Of a DNA stretch of 40,228 bases, positions 22,633 to 31,838 are shown piece by piece. Where the stretch lies: NCBI GenBank assembly GCA_900543325.1, contig UQQU01000028.1, positions 1 through 40,228 on the forward strand. The letters are read 5' to 3'. Position numbers and translations under genes: made by a program. This stretch comes from an uncultured Clostridium sp. (GTDB lineage: Bacteria > Bacillota > Clostridia > Clostridiales > Clostridiaceae). Each line of letters starts with the position of its first letter. Position 1 is the first letter of the stretch. Below the pieces are notes generated by a model that searched no databases, had not been told where the DNA came from, and saw only the letters and a list, made by a program, of their open reading frames with translations.

Positions 22633-24456
22633 CTACTTGTATTTATTTTTTATCTTATAAACAGCTACTAATACTTCCGCAACTGCTTTATACATTTCTT
22701 CTGGTATTTCTTGATCTATATCAACCTCTTTATAAATAAGTCTTGCTAGAGGTACATTTTCGATAATCGGTATATCATGACTTTTGGCTATTTCTCTTAT
22801 TCTAAATGCAACTTCATCTGCACCTTTTGCAACTACAATCGGAGTTGTATCTTTTCCTTGTTCATATCTTATCGCTATAGATATATGAGTAGGATTTGTT
22901 AAAATCACAGTGGATGATGGAACAGCTTGCATCATTCTTTGATTTGCCATTTGTCTTTGTTTTTGTTTTATCTTTCCTTTTATATGAGGGTCTCCTTCCA
23001 TCTGTTTATATTCTTCTTTGACTTCTTGCTTTGTCATCTTTAAGCCTTTTTTGTGACTAAACTTTTCATATCCATAGTCAAGTGCTGCTACAACAGCTAC
23101 TGCTAATGTTATACTAGTTAAAATACTTTTTATAAGGTCAAGTACTATATTAAACATATATGGTAAATAGATATCCCCACTTTTTATTATTCCTTCAAAG
23201 TTCTTACTCATAAATGAATATCCAAGATATATCATTATACATATAACAACCATACTTTTTATAAGATTTACTATTGCTTTCATTGAAAACATATTTTTTA
23301 ATCCTGTTAATGGATTTAATTTAGAAAACTTCGGTTTCAAACTTTCCATTGAAAAGAACAAACCTGTTTGAATTAAACTACCTAAAATTCCAAATACCAT
23401 AATAATTAAGCTTATTGGCAAAACAATCTTCATAAAAGACATCATTACCTTAAACATTAATATTTTTATAGTATTATCATTCATAGTCATACTAAAATCA
23501 CCACTTAGTATATTAACTATAAATCCTTGAAGTTCAGAAATTATACTTCCTGACATCATGTATATTACAACTAATATAGCTATAAAAGTCATAGCTTTAT
23601 TTACTTCCGCACTTTTTGCTATATTACCTTGTTTCCTTGCATCTTTTTTCTTCTTAGGTGTTGGCTCTTCTGTTTTATCACTCATAGATAACATAAATCC
23701 AACTGTGCCTATATTTGAAATTGCATCACTATTCATGCTAAGAGTTCCATCTAAAATAGATGGTATTTGATTAAATAAATGGTGCATTTTATTAATTAAA
23801 AATGGTAATGCTATCATTATAAATATAATTCCCATTAATAATTTTAACGGCATACTTACTACCATAACATTTAATTGAGGAACACTCTTTGATATAAAAC
23901 CAATTAGTAACTCTGCAATAAGTAATGATAAAATCATAGGAACTGCTATTTTTATTCCAATTATAAAACATTGAACAAATACATTTATTACATAGTCAAA
24001 GTTTCCGCTAAGTATTAGTTGACCTACTTTAACTAAGTTAAAGCTATTTTGTATCCCCGCTATTAACTGGTGATGTCCATTCATGCTAAAAAAAATCATT
24101 ACTCCTAACCAATATAAAATAGTTTCAATTAATGTATTTTGAGTATTAGTATTTGGATCATATATATTTGCCATAGATAAACCTAATTGCTGGTCAATTA
24201 AACTCCCTGCTATTTTTAAACTATTGAAACACATATTAGTTATAAAGCCAAATACTAATCCTGTTAATGTTTCCATTAATGCATATATAATAAGTTGACT
24301 AAGTGAATGAACAGCTATATCTGCTTGTATAAAAGGAGATATTATAAATGAGATAAATATAGAAAACATCACTTTAAATACCTTAGGAGTTCCATTTGGA
24401 AATATTACATTTATACAACTAAAGAACGTTAATATCCTTATAAATACAAATATCAT
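22633..24456 (-). CDS. fliR-flhB: FliR-FlhB fusion, flagellar export gate
   Basis: The 607-aa product joins two export-gate proteins. Residues 1-250 are FliR (several TM helices, FGFITNMCFNSLKIAG core). FlhB starts near residue 258 with SDKTEEPTPKKKKDARKQGN, then four TM helices and the cytoplasmic domain. The autocleavage motif NPTH is at 521-524, so FlhB should still cleave and switch export specificity. No stop or frameshift separates the halves. A FliR-FlhB fusion is known from C. difficile and some other Clostridia. It lies 5 bp after fliQ; ATG 24456 has only a modest binding site (GGGATGAG). Confidence 0.95.
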   Translation of the reverse strand: MIFVFIRILTFFSCINVIFPNGTPKVFKVMFSIFISFIISPFIQADIAVHSLSQLIIYALMETLTGLVFGFITNMCFNSLKIAGSLIDQQLGLSMANIYDPNTNTQNTLIETILYWLGVMIFFSMNGHHQLIAGIQNSFNLVKVGQLILSGNFDYVINVFVQCFIIGIKIAVPMILSLLIAELLIGFISKSVPQLNVMVVSMPLKLLMGIIFIMIALPFLINKMHHLFNQIPSILDGTLSMNSDAISNIGTVGFMLSMSDKTEEPTPKKKKDARKQGNIAKSAEVNKAMTFIAILVVIYMMSGSIISELQGFIVNILSGDFSMTMNDNTIKILMFKVMMSFMKIVLPISLIIMVFGILGSLIQTGLFFSMESLKPKFSKLNPLTGLKNMFSMKAIVNLIKSMVVICIMIYLGYSFMSKNFEGIIKSGDIYLPYMFNIVLDLIKSILTSITLAVAVVAALDYGYEKFSHKKGLKMTKQEVKEEYKQMEGDPHIKGKIKQKQRQMANQRMMQAVPSSTVILTNPTHISIAIRYEQGKDTTPIVVAKGADEVAFRIREIAKSHDIPIIENVPLARLIYKEVDIDQEIPEEMYKAVAEVLVAVYKIKNKYK

Positions 24457-24461
24457 TTATC

Positions 24462-24731
24462 TCATCCCTTTACATTTGCTATTATATTCATAATCTCATT
24501 TGTAAAAACTACTAACTTATTAAGCATCCAACTCCCTCCAACAAGAAGTATTGTTGCTATAGCTATTAATTTAGGTACAAATGTTAATGTTTGTTCTTGT
24601 ATTTGAGTTGCTGCTTGGAATACACTAACTAGCAAACCAATTACCAATGCTATTATTAATATTGGACCTGCTACCATTAATGCAGTAGATAAAGCTTTCG
24701 TTATTATTCCCATTATCATCTGTTCACTCAT
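24462..24731 (-). CDS. fliQ: Flagellar export gate protein FliQ
   Basis: The 89-aa product has two long TM helices (about 15-38 and 50-72) joined by QAATQIQEQTLTFVPKL, the family's conserved loop. Four copies build the export gate with FliP and FliR. Length is exactly typical. Start ATG 24731 with AAGGAGATG upstream. It lies between fliP (15 bp) and the fliR-flhB fusion (5 bp). Confidence 0.95.
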   Translation of the reverse strand: MSEQMIMGIITKALSTALMVAGPILIIALVIGLLVSVFQAATQIQEQTLTFVPKLIAIATILLVGGSWMLNKLVVFTNEIMNIIANVKG

Positions 24732-24746
24732 AATGTCATCTCCTTG

Positions 24747-25415
24747 CTAATTAAAACTTAAAATTAAAGATTTAATTAATAAATTCCATCCGTCTACCAT
24801 TATAAATAATAAAAGTTTAAAAGGCAGAGAAATCATAGCTGGTGGTAGCATAAACATCCCCATCGACATCAATGCACTTGATACTACCAAATCTATTAAT
24901 AAGAATGGTAAATATATTAAAAATCCAATTTGAAACGCAGTTTTTAATTCACTTATTGCAAACGCTGGTACTAGTACTTGTAATGGTAAATTTTCTCTTG
25001 TTGCATCATTTTTATCAATACGAGCACTATCTAAAAATAATTTTATGTCTTCATCTCTAGTTTGTTTTAATAAAAATTCTTTCATAGGAATTTGAGCTTT
25101 TTCTATTCCCTCTTGAAAAGTTATTTTTTCTTCTCTATATGGCTGTATAGCCTCTTTATTAATCTTATCTACTACTGGTGACATAATAAATATTGTCAAT
25201 ACTAATGCTATACCTACTAGTATTTGATTAGGTATAGATTGTTGAGCTCCTAAAGCTGATTTTAAAAATGAGAATGTAATGATTATTCTTACAAAACTTG
25301 TCATCATAAAGATGATAGTCGGTAAAAACATCATAAATGTCATTACTATAAATAACTTTATTAAAGGAGTAAATTCTTGCTGATGATTTGATACTAATCC
25401 AACTAAATCATTCAT
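24747..25415 (-). CDS. fliP: Flagellar export gate protein FliP
   Basis: The 222-aa product has the FliP core: FLPTIIFMMTSFVRIIITFS, ALGAQQSIPNQILVGIALVL and a C-terminal pair of TM helices with MSMGMFMLPPAMISLPFKLL. FliP forms the central gate with FliQ and FliR. Many homologues have an N-terminal signal peptide and about 250 aa; this one begins with a short soluble stretch and no clear signal peptide. Start ATG 25415 with GGGGGA upstream. It sits 28 bp after the fliO-like gene. Confidence 0.95.
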   Translation of the reverse strand: MNDLVGLVSNHQQEFTPLIKLFIVMTFMMFLPTIIFMMTSFVRIIITFSFLKSALGAQQSIPNQILVGIALVLTIFIMSPVVDKINKEAIQPYREEKITFQEGIEKAQIPMKEFLLKQTRDEDIKLFLDSARIDKNDATRENLPLQVLVPAFAISELKTAFQIGFLIYLPFLLIDLVVSSALMSMGMFMLPPAMISLPFKLLLFIMVDGWNLLIKSLILSFN

Positions 25416-25443
25416 ACATACGTCCCCCTTTTTCTAGTAATTT

Positions 25444-25878
25444 CTATTTTTTATTAAATAAAAGTCTATCCGAATTATTAAAGTTTGAAAATTTTGACTT
25501 ATTCTTTTTTGAAAACATATTCTTTTTATTTTTTTTGTTCTTTAATCCAAAGTTAGATATATTAAATTTATCAACATCTATTTGTGATAAATCTATCCCA
25601 TAGCTTTCTTTCATATCATATATTTGAGCTATTTCTTCTTTACTTAATACTTTTATTTTTTCAGTTTTAGAAGGTGATGAAGCTAGTACACATCCTTCAT
25701 CACCCATTTCTAAAACAAATATACTTGTATCTTTATTTAAGTTAGTTCTTTCTAGGACTTTAACATACTTATGCTTATTAATATTATCTGAGTTAAATTT
25801 AGTTAACTTTATTGAAGCTATTATTAAAATAATAGTAATAGGTATAAATATTATTAAGTTTATTATATAATGCAACAT
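25444..25878 (-). CDS. fliO: FliO/FliZ-like flagellar biosynthesis protein
   Basis: The 144-aa product has one N-terminal TM helix (residues 5-26), then a small beta-rich cytoplasmic domain (VKVLERTNLNKDTSIFVLEM followed by VLASS and EKIKVLS). The tail (about 108-144) is very rich in Lys, Asn and Phe and looks disordered. This matches the low-conservation FliO family, which helps FliP assemble. The position between motB and fliP supports the call; sequence alone would be weak. Gene gap to motB is 45 bp, with no fliL in between. Start ATG 25878 with GGAAGGG upstream. Confidence 0.8.
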   Translation of the reverse strand: MLHYIINLIIFIPITIILIIASIKLTKFNSDNINKHKYVKVLERTNLNKDTSIFVLEMGDEGCVLASSPSKTEKIKVLSKEEIAQIYDMKESYGIDLSQIDVDKFNISNFGLKNKKNKKNMFSKKNKSKFSNFNNSDRLLFNKK

Positions 25879-25923
25879 AATTTATTTTCCCTTCCTATTT
25901 CTTAACTTTCTCCTCAAATTTTA

Positions 25924-26652
25924 TTACTTATTTTCTACATTATTGTTTTTATTTTCAGTTTTTGATTCTCTTTCTTCAACTACTAAAATATCAACCCTTC
26001 TGTTTTTAGCTTTATTTTCAGGTGTATCATTAGGAACAATAGGATTAAATTCTCCATACCCTTTAAGCGAAATTCTATTGGGATTTATATTCTTATTTTC
26101 AATTAAATACCTTACTATACTTAATGCTCTTTCTGTAGAAAGCTCCCAGTTAGACCTATATGCTGCACTATTTATAGGAACATTATCTGTATTTCCTTCT
26201 GCAACAATTTCATTATCTGTTTCTTGTATTATTTTAGCTATTGTATCAAGAACATTTATGCTCTCACTTTTTATTTCTGCTTTACCTGAATCAAATAATA
26301 TTGACTCATCAACTTGAAGTACTATTCCTCTTTCTTCTTCTCTTATTTTAATTTCGTCTGTAAGAGAATTTTTTTCTATTATTTCATTTAACTTTGCAGC
26401 TAAATCTTCATATTTAGTACCCTTTTCGATTTCAACCTTTAAATCATCTATACTTTGAACTTCTTCAATAGATGAATCACCTGTTAAAGAATATTGTAAT
26501 GCCTCTGATAATTTTTTTAGTTTTTCACTGTCTACTGCTGATATCGAATATAGTAGTATAAAAAATGTTAGTAGCAATGTCATGGTGTCTGCAAAGGTAT
26601 CCATCCATCCATCGGTTCTTATTTCATCATCCTTTTTTTTCTTACGAGCCAT
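25924..26652 (-). CDS. motB: Flagellar stator protein MotB
   Basis: The 242-aa product has a basic cytoplasmic start, one TM helix (about 20-38) carrying the proton/sodium-binding aspartate D22 in FADTMTLLLTFFILLYS, a plug/linker and a C-terminal OmpA-type peptidoglycan-binding domain (about 125-230; EGNTDNVPI, NWELSTERAL, KGYGEFNPI, NRRVDIL). It anchors the stator to the cell wall. Start ATG 26652, 2 bp after motA; the binding site lies in the motA end. Typical length and order. Confidence 0.95.
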   Translation of the reverse strand: MARKKKKDDEIRTDGWMDTFADTMTLLLTFFILLYSISAVDSEKLKKLSEALQYSLTGDSSIEEVQSIDDLKVEIEKGTKYEDLAAKLNEIIEKNSLTDEIKIREEERGIVLQVDESILFDSGKAEIKSESINVLDTIAKIIQETDNEIVAEGNTDNVPINSAAYRSNWELSTERALSIVRYLIENKNINPNRISLKGYGEFNPIVPNDTPENKAKNRRVDILVVEERESKTENKNNNVENK

Positions 26653-26654
26653 GA

Positions 26655-27452
26655 TTAAGCAACCTCACTTGATGAATTTTCATAATATGCTTTTCTATCT
26701 TTTTCATTTAAGTGTGTTATTAATTTTTCTTCCATTGCTCTTACACTGTCACCATTTTGTATACTTTGTAATCCACAAACTACCATTTCTAAATACTCTA
26801 TTTCTTTTTCACCTTTAGATTCAATGTTAAATCCAATTGGGTTAAATATCATATTAGTAAATAATGCTCCATAAAGTGTAGTTATAAGTGCAGTACTCAT
26901 ACCCGAAGCTATATCATCTGGTGACCCCATATCAGATAGCATTTGTATAAGACCTATAAGTGTACCAACCATACCAAAGGCAGGTGCATAAGATCCCCAA
27001 AGTTTGAATATCTTAGAACTACTGCCGTATACTTTTTCTTTTTCATTTAACTCTATTTCTAATATTTCTTTTACCGATTCTGCATCTACACCATCAACAA
27101 TTAATTCAAGACCTTTTTTTAAGAATGGGTCTTCCATTTCAGCTACTTGTTGTTCTATTGCAAGTATTCCATCTTTTCTAATTATTTTTGAAAGTTCTTT
27201 GAATTGATCAACTAAATCAACTTTATTAACGCTTGGTGAAACTATACTCATTTTTAATGCACTAGGAATTCTCTTTACAGTATCTAAATCAAAAGTTATT
27301 AATACTGCTGCAAATGAACCTCCTACAGTTATAAGGAATGATGGTATATCGATAAACATACCAACTCCACCTTTACCCTGTGCTATAGCAAAGAATATAA
27401 ATCCTATTGCTAATACTAATCCTATTGGTGTTAGAATATCATTCTTCTTCAT
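26655..27452 (-). CDS. motA: Flagellar stator protein MotA
   Basis: The 265-aa product has four TM helices (about 8-24, 32-53, 150-170, 182-202) with a cytoplasmic loop between the second and third that contacts FliG. The prolines of the ion channel region are seen in YAPAFGMVGTLIGLIQML and MIFNPIGF. With MotB it forms the ion-driven stator. Start ATG 27452 with AGAGGTGG upstream, 16 bp after flgE. The small flbD gene, usual between flgE and motA in Clostridia, is not present. Confidence 0.95.
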   Translation of the reverse strand: MKKNDILTPIGLVLAIGFIFFAIAQGKGGVGMFIDIPSFLITVGGSFAAVLITFDLDTVKRIPSALKMSIVSPSVNKVDLVDQFKELSKIIRKDGILAIEQQVAEMEDPFLKKGLELIVDGVDAESVKEILEIELNEKEKVYGSSSKIFKLWGSYAPAFGMVGTLIGLIQMLSDMGSPDDIASGMSTALITTLYGALFTNMIFNPIGFNIESKGEKEIEYLEMVVCGLQSIQNGDSVRAMEEKLITHLNEKDRKAYYENSSSEVA

Positions 27453-27468
27453 TCTCTACCACCTCTTA

Positions 27469-28317
27469 TTATCTCTTAAGATTTACAATTTCTTGAAGTA
27501 GTTCATCACTAGTAGTTATTACTTTACTTGCTGCTTGGAATGCTCTAGTTGTAACTATCATTTCTGTAAATTCTTCTGATAAGTCAACGTTAGACATTTC
27601 TATAGCACCTTGAGTTATCTTTCCAAATACAGGGTTCTTTATTGGTTCGCCTGAGTTTGCAGTTTCTCCATATATATTTCCTCCAAGTTGCTCTAAACCT
27701 TCATCATTTTGGAATACTGATATTTGTAAAACTTGTTTATCTCCCTTTATTACAGCTCCATCAACATCTAATTGTGGCATTTTTGTACCATCAGCTAACA
27801 AATATGAAATAGAACCATCACTAGCAATGTTAAATGATACTACTTTTTGATTAACACCATTAGCATTTTCAACTTCTTCTGGTATTAATATAGGATTATC
27901 ACCTTCACCTAAAACCTTATAACCTTGTGATGTTACAAGGTTTCCATTCATATCTAAACTAAAAGATCCATCTCTTGTATATCCCTTTTGATTTGGACCT
28001 ATTTCAACAGTGAAGAATCCATCTCCATCAATAGCTAAGTCTGTATCTCTTCCTGTTGTTTGTAATGAACCTTGTACCATGTTCTTTAATATACCACTTA
28101 CTTTAACACCTATACCAACTTGCCCTGGGTTAACCCCTCCACTTGTAGCTGTTGGTGCACTTGGGTATATTGAACTTTGATATAGTGCATCTGCAAATCT
28201 TGTGCTTGTCTTTTTATATGCTGTTGTTCCTACGTTTGCTACATTGTTACCTACAACGTCCATTTTCGTCTGATTTGATTTCATAGCACTTATTCCTGAA
28301 TACATCGATCTTAACAT
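27469..28317 (-). CDS. flgE: Flagellar hook protein FlgE (short form)
   Basis: The 282-aa product has the axial protein motifs MDVVGNNVANVGTTAYKK at the start, LAIDGDGFFTVE in the middle and MSNVDLSEEFTEMIVTTRAF at the end. Its position after flgD and the GKITQGAIEMSNVDLSEEF segment favour hook protein. At 282 aa it is short for FlgE, which often exceeds 320-400 aa; it lacks much of the variable surface domain. Start ATG 28317 with GGAGGAG upstream. Confidence 0.92.
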   Translation of the reverse strand: MLRSMYSGISAMKSNQTKMDVVGNNVANVGTTAYKKTSTRFADALYQSSIYPSAPTATSGGVNPGQVGIGVKVSGILKNMVQGSLQTTGRDTDLAIDGDGFFTVEIGPNQKGYTRDGSFSLDMNGNLVTSQGYKVLGEGDNPILIPEEVENANGVNQKVVSFNIASDGSISYLLADGTKMPQLDVDGAVIKGDKQVLQISVFQNDEGLEQLGGNIYGETANSGEPIKNPVFGKITQGAIEMSNVDLSEEFTEMIVTTRAFQAASKVITTSDELLQEIVNLKR

Positions 28318-28356
28318 ACTACTTCTCCTCCGTTTATATATTTAAAATTATATTTA

Positions 28357-28866
28357 TTAACCATTTACCTTTATAAGAGCTCCATACTCAACTTCGATTA
28401 TATTTTCACTTTGAGAATCTTTAACGTTCATATATACAACTCCATCTTTAATGTGTATACTTTCTACCTTTCCAGATATTGTTTTTACGTCTTCATCTAC
28501 CCTTTGTCCACTCTCAATTGGTGCATATACTTCAACTTCTTTTCCAATAAGATTAGTTGCACTTCCTACTGCCGAGTTTGCTAAAATCCCATTAGTCATT
28601 CCTATTAAATACTCTATATTTTCATTTAAAGCCATTGATTGCTCAAGCATATTAAACTGTGCTAACTGAGTAATATATTGCGTAGGATCTTGTGAGTTAA
28701 ATGGATCTTGATTTTTCATTTGAGCTACAAGAAGTTTAAGAAATAAATCTTTATCTGAATTGTCATTACCTGAAACTATAGTCGTTCCATTTTCAGTTTT
28801 ATTAACAGCTCTTGACCTTAAACTACTAGTATCATTCATTGAGGTACCTGTGTTTATGCTTGTCAT
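28357..28866 (-). CDS. flgD: Hook assembly scaffold FlgD
   Basis: The 169-aa product has the conserved N-terminal segment FLKLLVAQMKNQDPFNSQDP followed by TQYITQLAQFNMLEQ, which is diagnostic for FlgD, the cap on which hook subunits assemble. The C-terminal part is a short beta-rich domain (GKEVEVYAP, KVESIHIKDGVVYMNV). It is shorter than enteric FlgD (about 230 aa) but normal for Clostridia. Start ATG 28866 with GTGAGGA upstream, 21 bp after fliK. Confidence 0.95.
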   Translation of the reverse strand: MTSINTGTSMNDTSSLRSRAVNKTENGTTIVSGNDNSDKDLFLKLLVAQMKNQDPFNSQDPTQYITQLAQFNMLEQSMALNENIEYLIGMTNGILANSAVGSATNLIGKEVEVYAPIESGQRVDEDVKTISGKVESIHIKDGVVYMNVKDSQSENIIEVEYGALIKVNG

Positions 28867-28887
28867 TTTTATTAGTCCTCACTTTCA

Positions 28888-30063
28888 TTAAATTAATATG
28901 TTTAAATTATCGTCATCTTTGTTATGTTCACTATTGTGTAATTCTTCTATTATTTGATTATTATTTTTTTTATTCTTGTTACTATTGTTTTGATTAAACC
29001 TTCTGTCTTGATTAAACTCTTTATTTAAGTTATCAGAAAATAAATTTTCATTTTCTGACTTTACATTTATAACAATGTCTTTTATATTGATATCTGTATC
29101 ATTAAGATGCTTTTTTATATCTTCTATATTTTTATTTACAAGGTCTAATATGTTATTATCATCAACTGTTATTAATAAATTTGAATGTTCTTTATTCTTA
29201 GATAACTTTATGCTTATTTCTCCCAAATTTCTTGGATTAAGTTTTACATTTAGCTCTTCTAAATCACTATTTTTCATATACTTTACAGATTTAATAATAT
29301 CTTCTGTTATAAACTCTTGCCTAATTTCTGTAACTGGTTGGGGTATATCGTTACTTGTGCTATTTCTATATACAGTATTAAATTCATTAATTCCTACAAA
29401 GGAATTTATATATGAATTATCATCAGCTGATACAATATTTTCTAAATATTCAATATCATTACTTGTACCTTTAGAACTTTTATATTCATCTATTTTAGAT
29501 TGATTTAAAATTCCTACTGTATCTAAGTTTTCATACATACTGTCTTCTTGGCTTGATTTGTCTAAATCCTTTATCTGATTTTTTATTTTATCTATTAGTG
29601 AATTTAAGCTTTCATTGATTTTATTTGAATTATTTCTGCCTTCATTGATAAGATAGTTAATATTGTTTATAATTTCTTTCATATCATTATTATTTAACTC
29701 TAATGAATAATTGCTTTCTGAACTTGTATGTAAGTTTTCAATAGCATCTAAAATATTTTTTGTATTTTCAACTTCGTTTAAGTTTAGTTTAGAGTTTAAT
29801 GATGATTTTATATTTTCTAAATCTGTTAAACTATCTATTTTTTCTGCTATATTAAACTTTTCATATAAGGTATAAATTAAATTATACAATATTAAGCTTT
29901 CATCAACATCCTCTTTATTGTTGGTATTTGTTCCACTATTTTCATCTTCTAACTTAAATTCACTAATAAAATCCTTGAATGTAGATAAACTGTCAGAACT
30001 TACCGATTTACTTTGTGATAAACTACTATCCCCCACCATATTACTTAAGTTTATATTAATCAT
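28888..30063 (-). CDS. fliK: Hook-length control protein FliK
   Basis: The 391-aa product has a long, low-complexity N-terminal region rich in Asn, Ser and Asp, fitting the ruler part of FliK, and a C-terminal Flg_hook domain (about 262-350): LEELNVKLNPRNLGEISIKL then LLITVDDNNILDLVNKNIED. The last 40 residues are Asn/Lys-rich. FliK measures the hook and triggers the FlhB switch. Start ATG 30063 with AAAGGTG upstream. Call rests on the C-terminal domain plus position between fliJ and flgD. Confidence 0.9.
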   Translation of the reverse strand: MININLSNMVGDSSLSQSKSVSSDSLSTFKDFISEFKLEDENSGTNTNNKEDVDESLILYNLIYTLYEKFNIAEKIDSLTDLENIKSSLNSKLNLNEVENTKNILDAIENLHTSSESNYSLELNNNDMKEIINNINYLINEGRNNSNKINESLNSLIDKIKNQIKDLDKSSQEDSMYENLDTVGILNQSKIDEYKSSKGTSNDIEYLENIVSADDNSYINSFVGINEFNTVYRNSTSNDIPQPVTEIRQEFITEDIIKSVKYMKNSDLEELNVKLNPRNLGEISIKLSKNKEHSNLLITVDDNNILDLVNKNIEDIKKHLNDTDINIKDIVINVKSENENLFSDNLNKEFNQDRRFNQNNSNKNKKNNNQIIEELHNSEHNKDDDNLNILI

Positions 30064-30078
30064 ACATTCACCTTTCTA

Positions 30079-30516
30079 TTATAAGTTTGAAGTTTTTCTT
30101 ATATATCCATATAAAGCAAATTCATCATTAGAAATCTGCTCTAATCGTTCTTCTTCTTTTTTTATTTCTAAAATTTTATTTTCTTTAAGCACTTCTAAAG
30201 ATCGTCTTTTTATTCTTTTATCTATGAAATCTTTTTTTGCTTTTTCAAGTTCAATTTCTTTAGCTTCAAGTTCTTTTTCTGTGTCTTTTATAGTAGTGTT
30301 AAGATAAGATAAATAGTTCATAGTAATCTTTTGACTTATAGTGTCTTTTGCCCTACTTATATCAGAATACTTTTTATAATTGTTTTCTAATTCATGCAGC
30401 TTATTTTCTACTATATTTTTTTGATTTTGAGCCTTAGAATAAAATAACTTACTCTCTTCTTCTTCATTAACTCTTATATCTAATAGCTTCTGTAATTTAA
30501 ACTTAAAATTGCTCAT
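30079..30516 (-). CDS. fliJ: Flagellar export chaperone/stalk FliJ
   Basis: The 145-aa product is almost entirely helical coiled coil, starting with MSNFKFKLQKLLDIRVNEEE, the family's usual opening (F.F.LQKLLD.R), with heptad-like Lys/Glu/Leu pattern to about residue 135. FliJ is the central stalk of the FliI ATPase. Start ATG 30516 with GAGGAG upstream, 14 bp after fliI. Confidence 0.92.
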   Translation of the reverse strand: MSNFKFKLQKLLDIRVNEEEESKLFYSKAQNQKNIVENKLHELENNYKKYSDISRAKDTISQKITMNYLSYLNTTIKDTEKELEAKEIELEKAKKDFIDKRIKRRSLEVLKENKILEIKKEEERLEQISNDEFALYGYIRKTSNL

Positions 30517-30530
30517 CTATAATCTCCTCT

Positions 30531-31838
30531 TTAGTCAAGCATATTAATTAATTTACTTTTACTTACTTCGAATTGAGATACTTCATTAACACCTTGTTTT
30601 AAGTATGAATTAACATTACCTATATATTTAATAGCTAAGTCTATTTCTTTATTTGATCCTTCTTCATAAGCACCAATATTTATTAAATCCTCAGCTTCTT
30701 TATAAGTTGCTAATATGTCTCTTGCCTTTGAAGCTGCCTTATTTTGTTCTTCTGTTGCAATTTCTTTCATAAGCCTACTTACACTATTAAGAATATCTAT
30801 AGCCGGATAGTGATTTTTATGTGCTAATTGTCTAGATAAAACTATATGCCCATCAAGTATCCCCCTTACTGTGTCTGCAATAGGTTCATTAAAATCATCA
30901 CCATCAACAAGTACTGTATAAAATGCCGTTATAGACCCCTTATCTGACATACCCGTTCTTTCCATTAATTTTGGCAACATCGCAAACACCGATGGAGTAT
31001 AACCTTTTTGTGCTGGAGGCTCTCCTATTGCTAAACCAACTTCCCTTTGAGCCATAGCAAAACGAGTTACTGAGTCCATCATAAGAAGTACTTTTTTACC
31101 TTTATCTCTAAAATATTCTGCTATAGATGTTGCAGTAAGTGCTCCTTTTAGTCTTACTAAAGGTGATTTATCAGATGTAGCGCATACTACAACTGACTTT
31201 TTCATACCTTCTTCACCTAAATCTCGTTCTATAAAGTCTAAAACTTCTCTACCACGTTCACCTATTAAAGCTATTACGTTAACATCTGCTTCTGCTGTTC
31301 TAGCCATCATACCAAGAGTTGTACTTTTTCCAACTCCACTTCCTGCAAATATCCCAATACGTTGACCTTCTCCACAAGTTAAAAATCCATCTATTGCTCG
31401 TACTCCAGTCGGCATTATATTAGTTATTCTTGGTCTTTTCATAGGGTCTGGTGGCTCATTAGATAAACTGTAATTTTCTCCATCTAATATTGCTTCTCCA
31501 TCAATTGGATGTCCAAGACCATCTAATATCTTTCCTAAAAGTTCATCACTACATCTAACATTTAGCGGAACTCCTTTACCAATAACCTTACATCCAGGAC
31601 TAACTCCTACAAGTTCTCCTAGCGGCATAAGTATTACACAGTCTTCCTTAAATCCAACTACCTCACATTGGATTTCAGCTCCCATATTGTTATGGATTAT
31701 ACAAAGCTCTCCCACAAATGCCTTTATACCTTCAACCTCTACTGTAAGACCTATAACCTTTGATACCTTTCCTTCAAATGTTATTTTAGGTATAGAATTA
31801 ATTTTATTTATTACATTTTCGAAATCTATATCAATCAT
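30531..31838 (-). CDS. fliI: Flagellar export ATPase FliI
   Basis: The 435-aa product is an F1-beta-like ATPase. Walker A is GIFAGSGVGKST (K171), the catalytic glutamate region is GERGREVLDF, Walker B is VLLMMDSVTRFAMAQRE, and AIGEPPAQKGYTPSVFAMLP is family-typical. It energises export of flagellar subunits. It overlaps the end of fliH by 4 bp (ATGA), a sign of coupled translation. Length is typical. Confidence 0.97.
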   Translation of the reverse strand: MIDIDFENVINKINSIPKITFEGKVSKVIGLTVEVEGIKAFVGELCIIHNNMGAEIQCEVVGFKEDCVILMPLGELVGVSPGCKVIGKGVPLNVRCSDELLGKILDGLGHPIDGEAILDGENYSLSNEPPDPMKRPRITNIMPTGVRAIDGFLTCGEGQRIGIFAGSGVGKSTTLGMMARTAEADVNVIALIGERGREVLDFIERDLGEEGMKKSVVVCATSDKSPLVRLKGALTATSIAEYFRDKGKKVLLMMDSVTRFAMAQREVGLAIGEPPAQKGYTPSVFAMLPKLMERTGMSDKGSITAFYTVLVDGDDFNEPIADTVRGILDGHIVLSRQLAHKNHYPAIDILNSVSRLMKEIATEEQNKAASKARDILATYKEAEDLINIGAYEEGSNKEIDLAIKYIGNVNSYLKQGVNEVSQFEVSKSKLINMLD

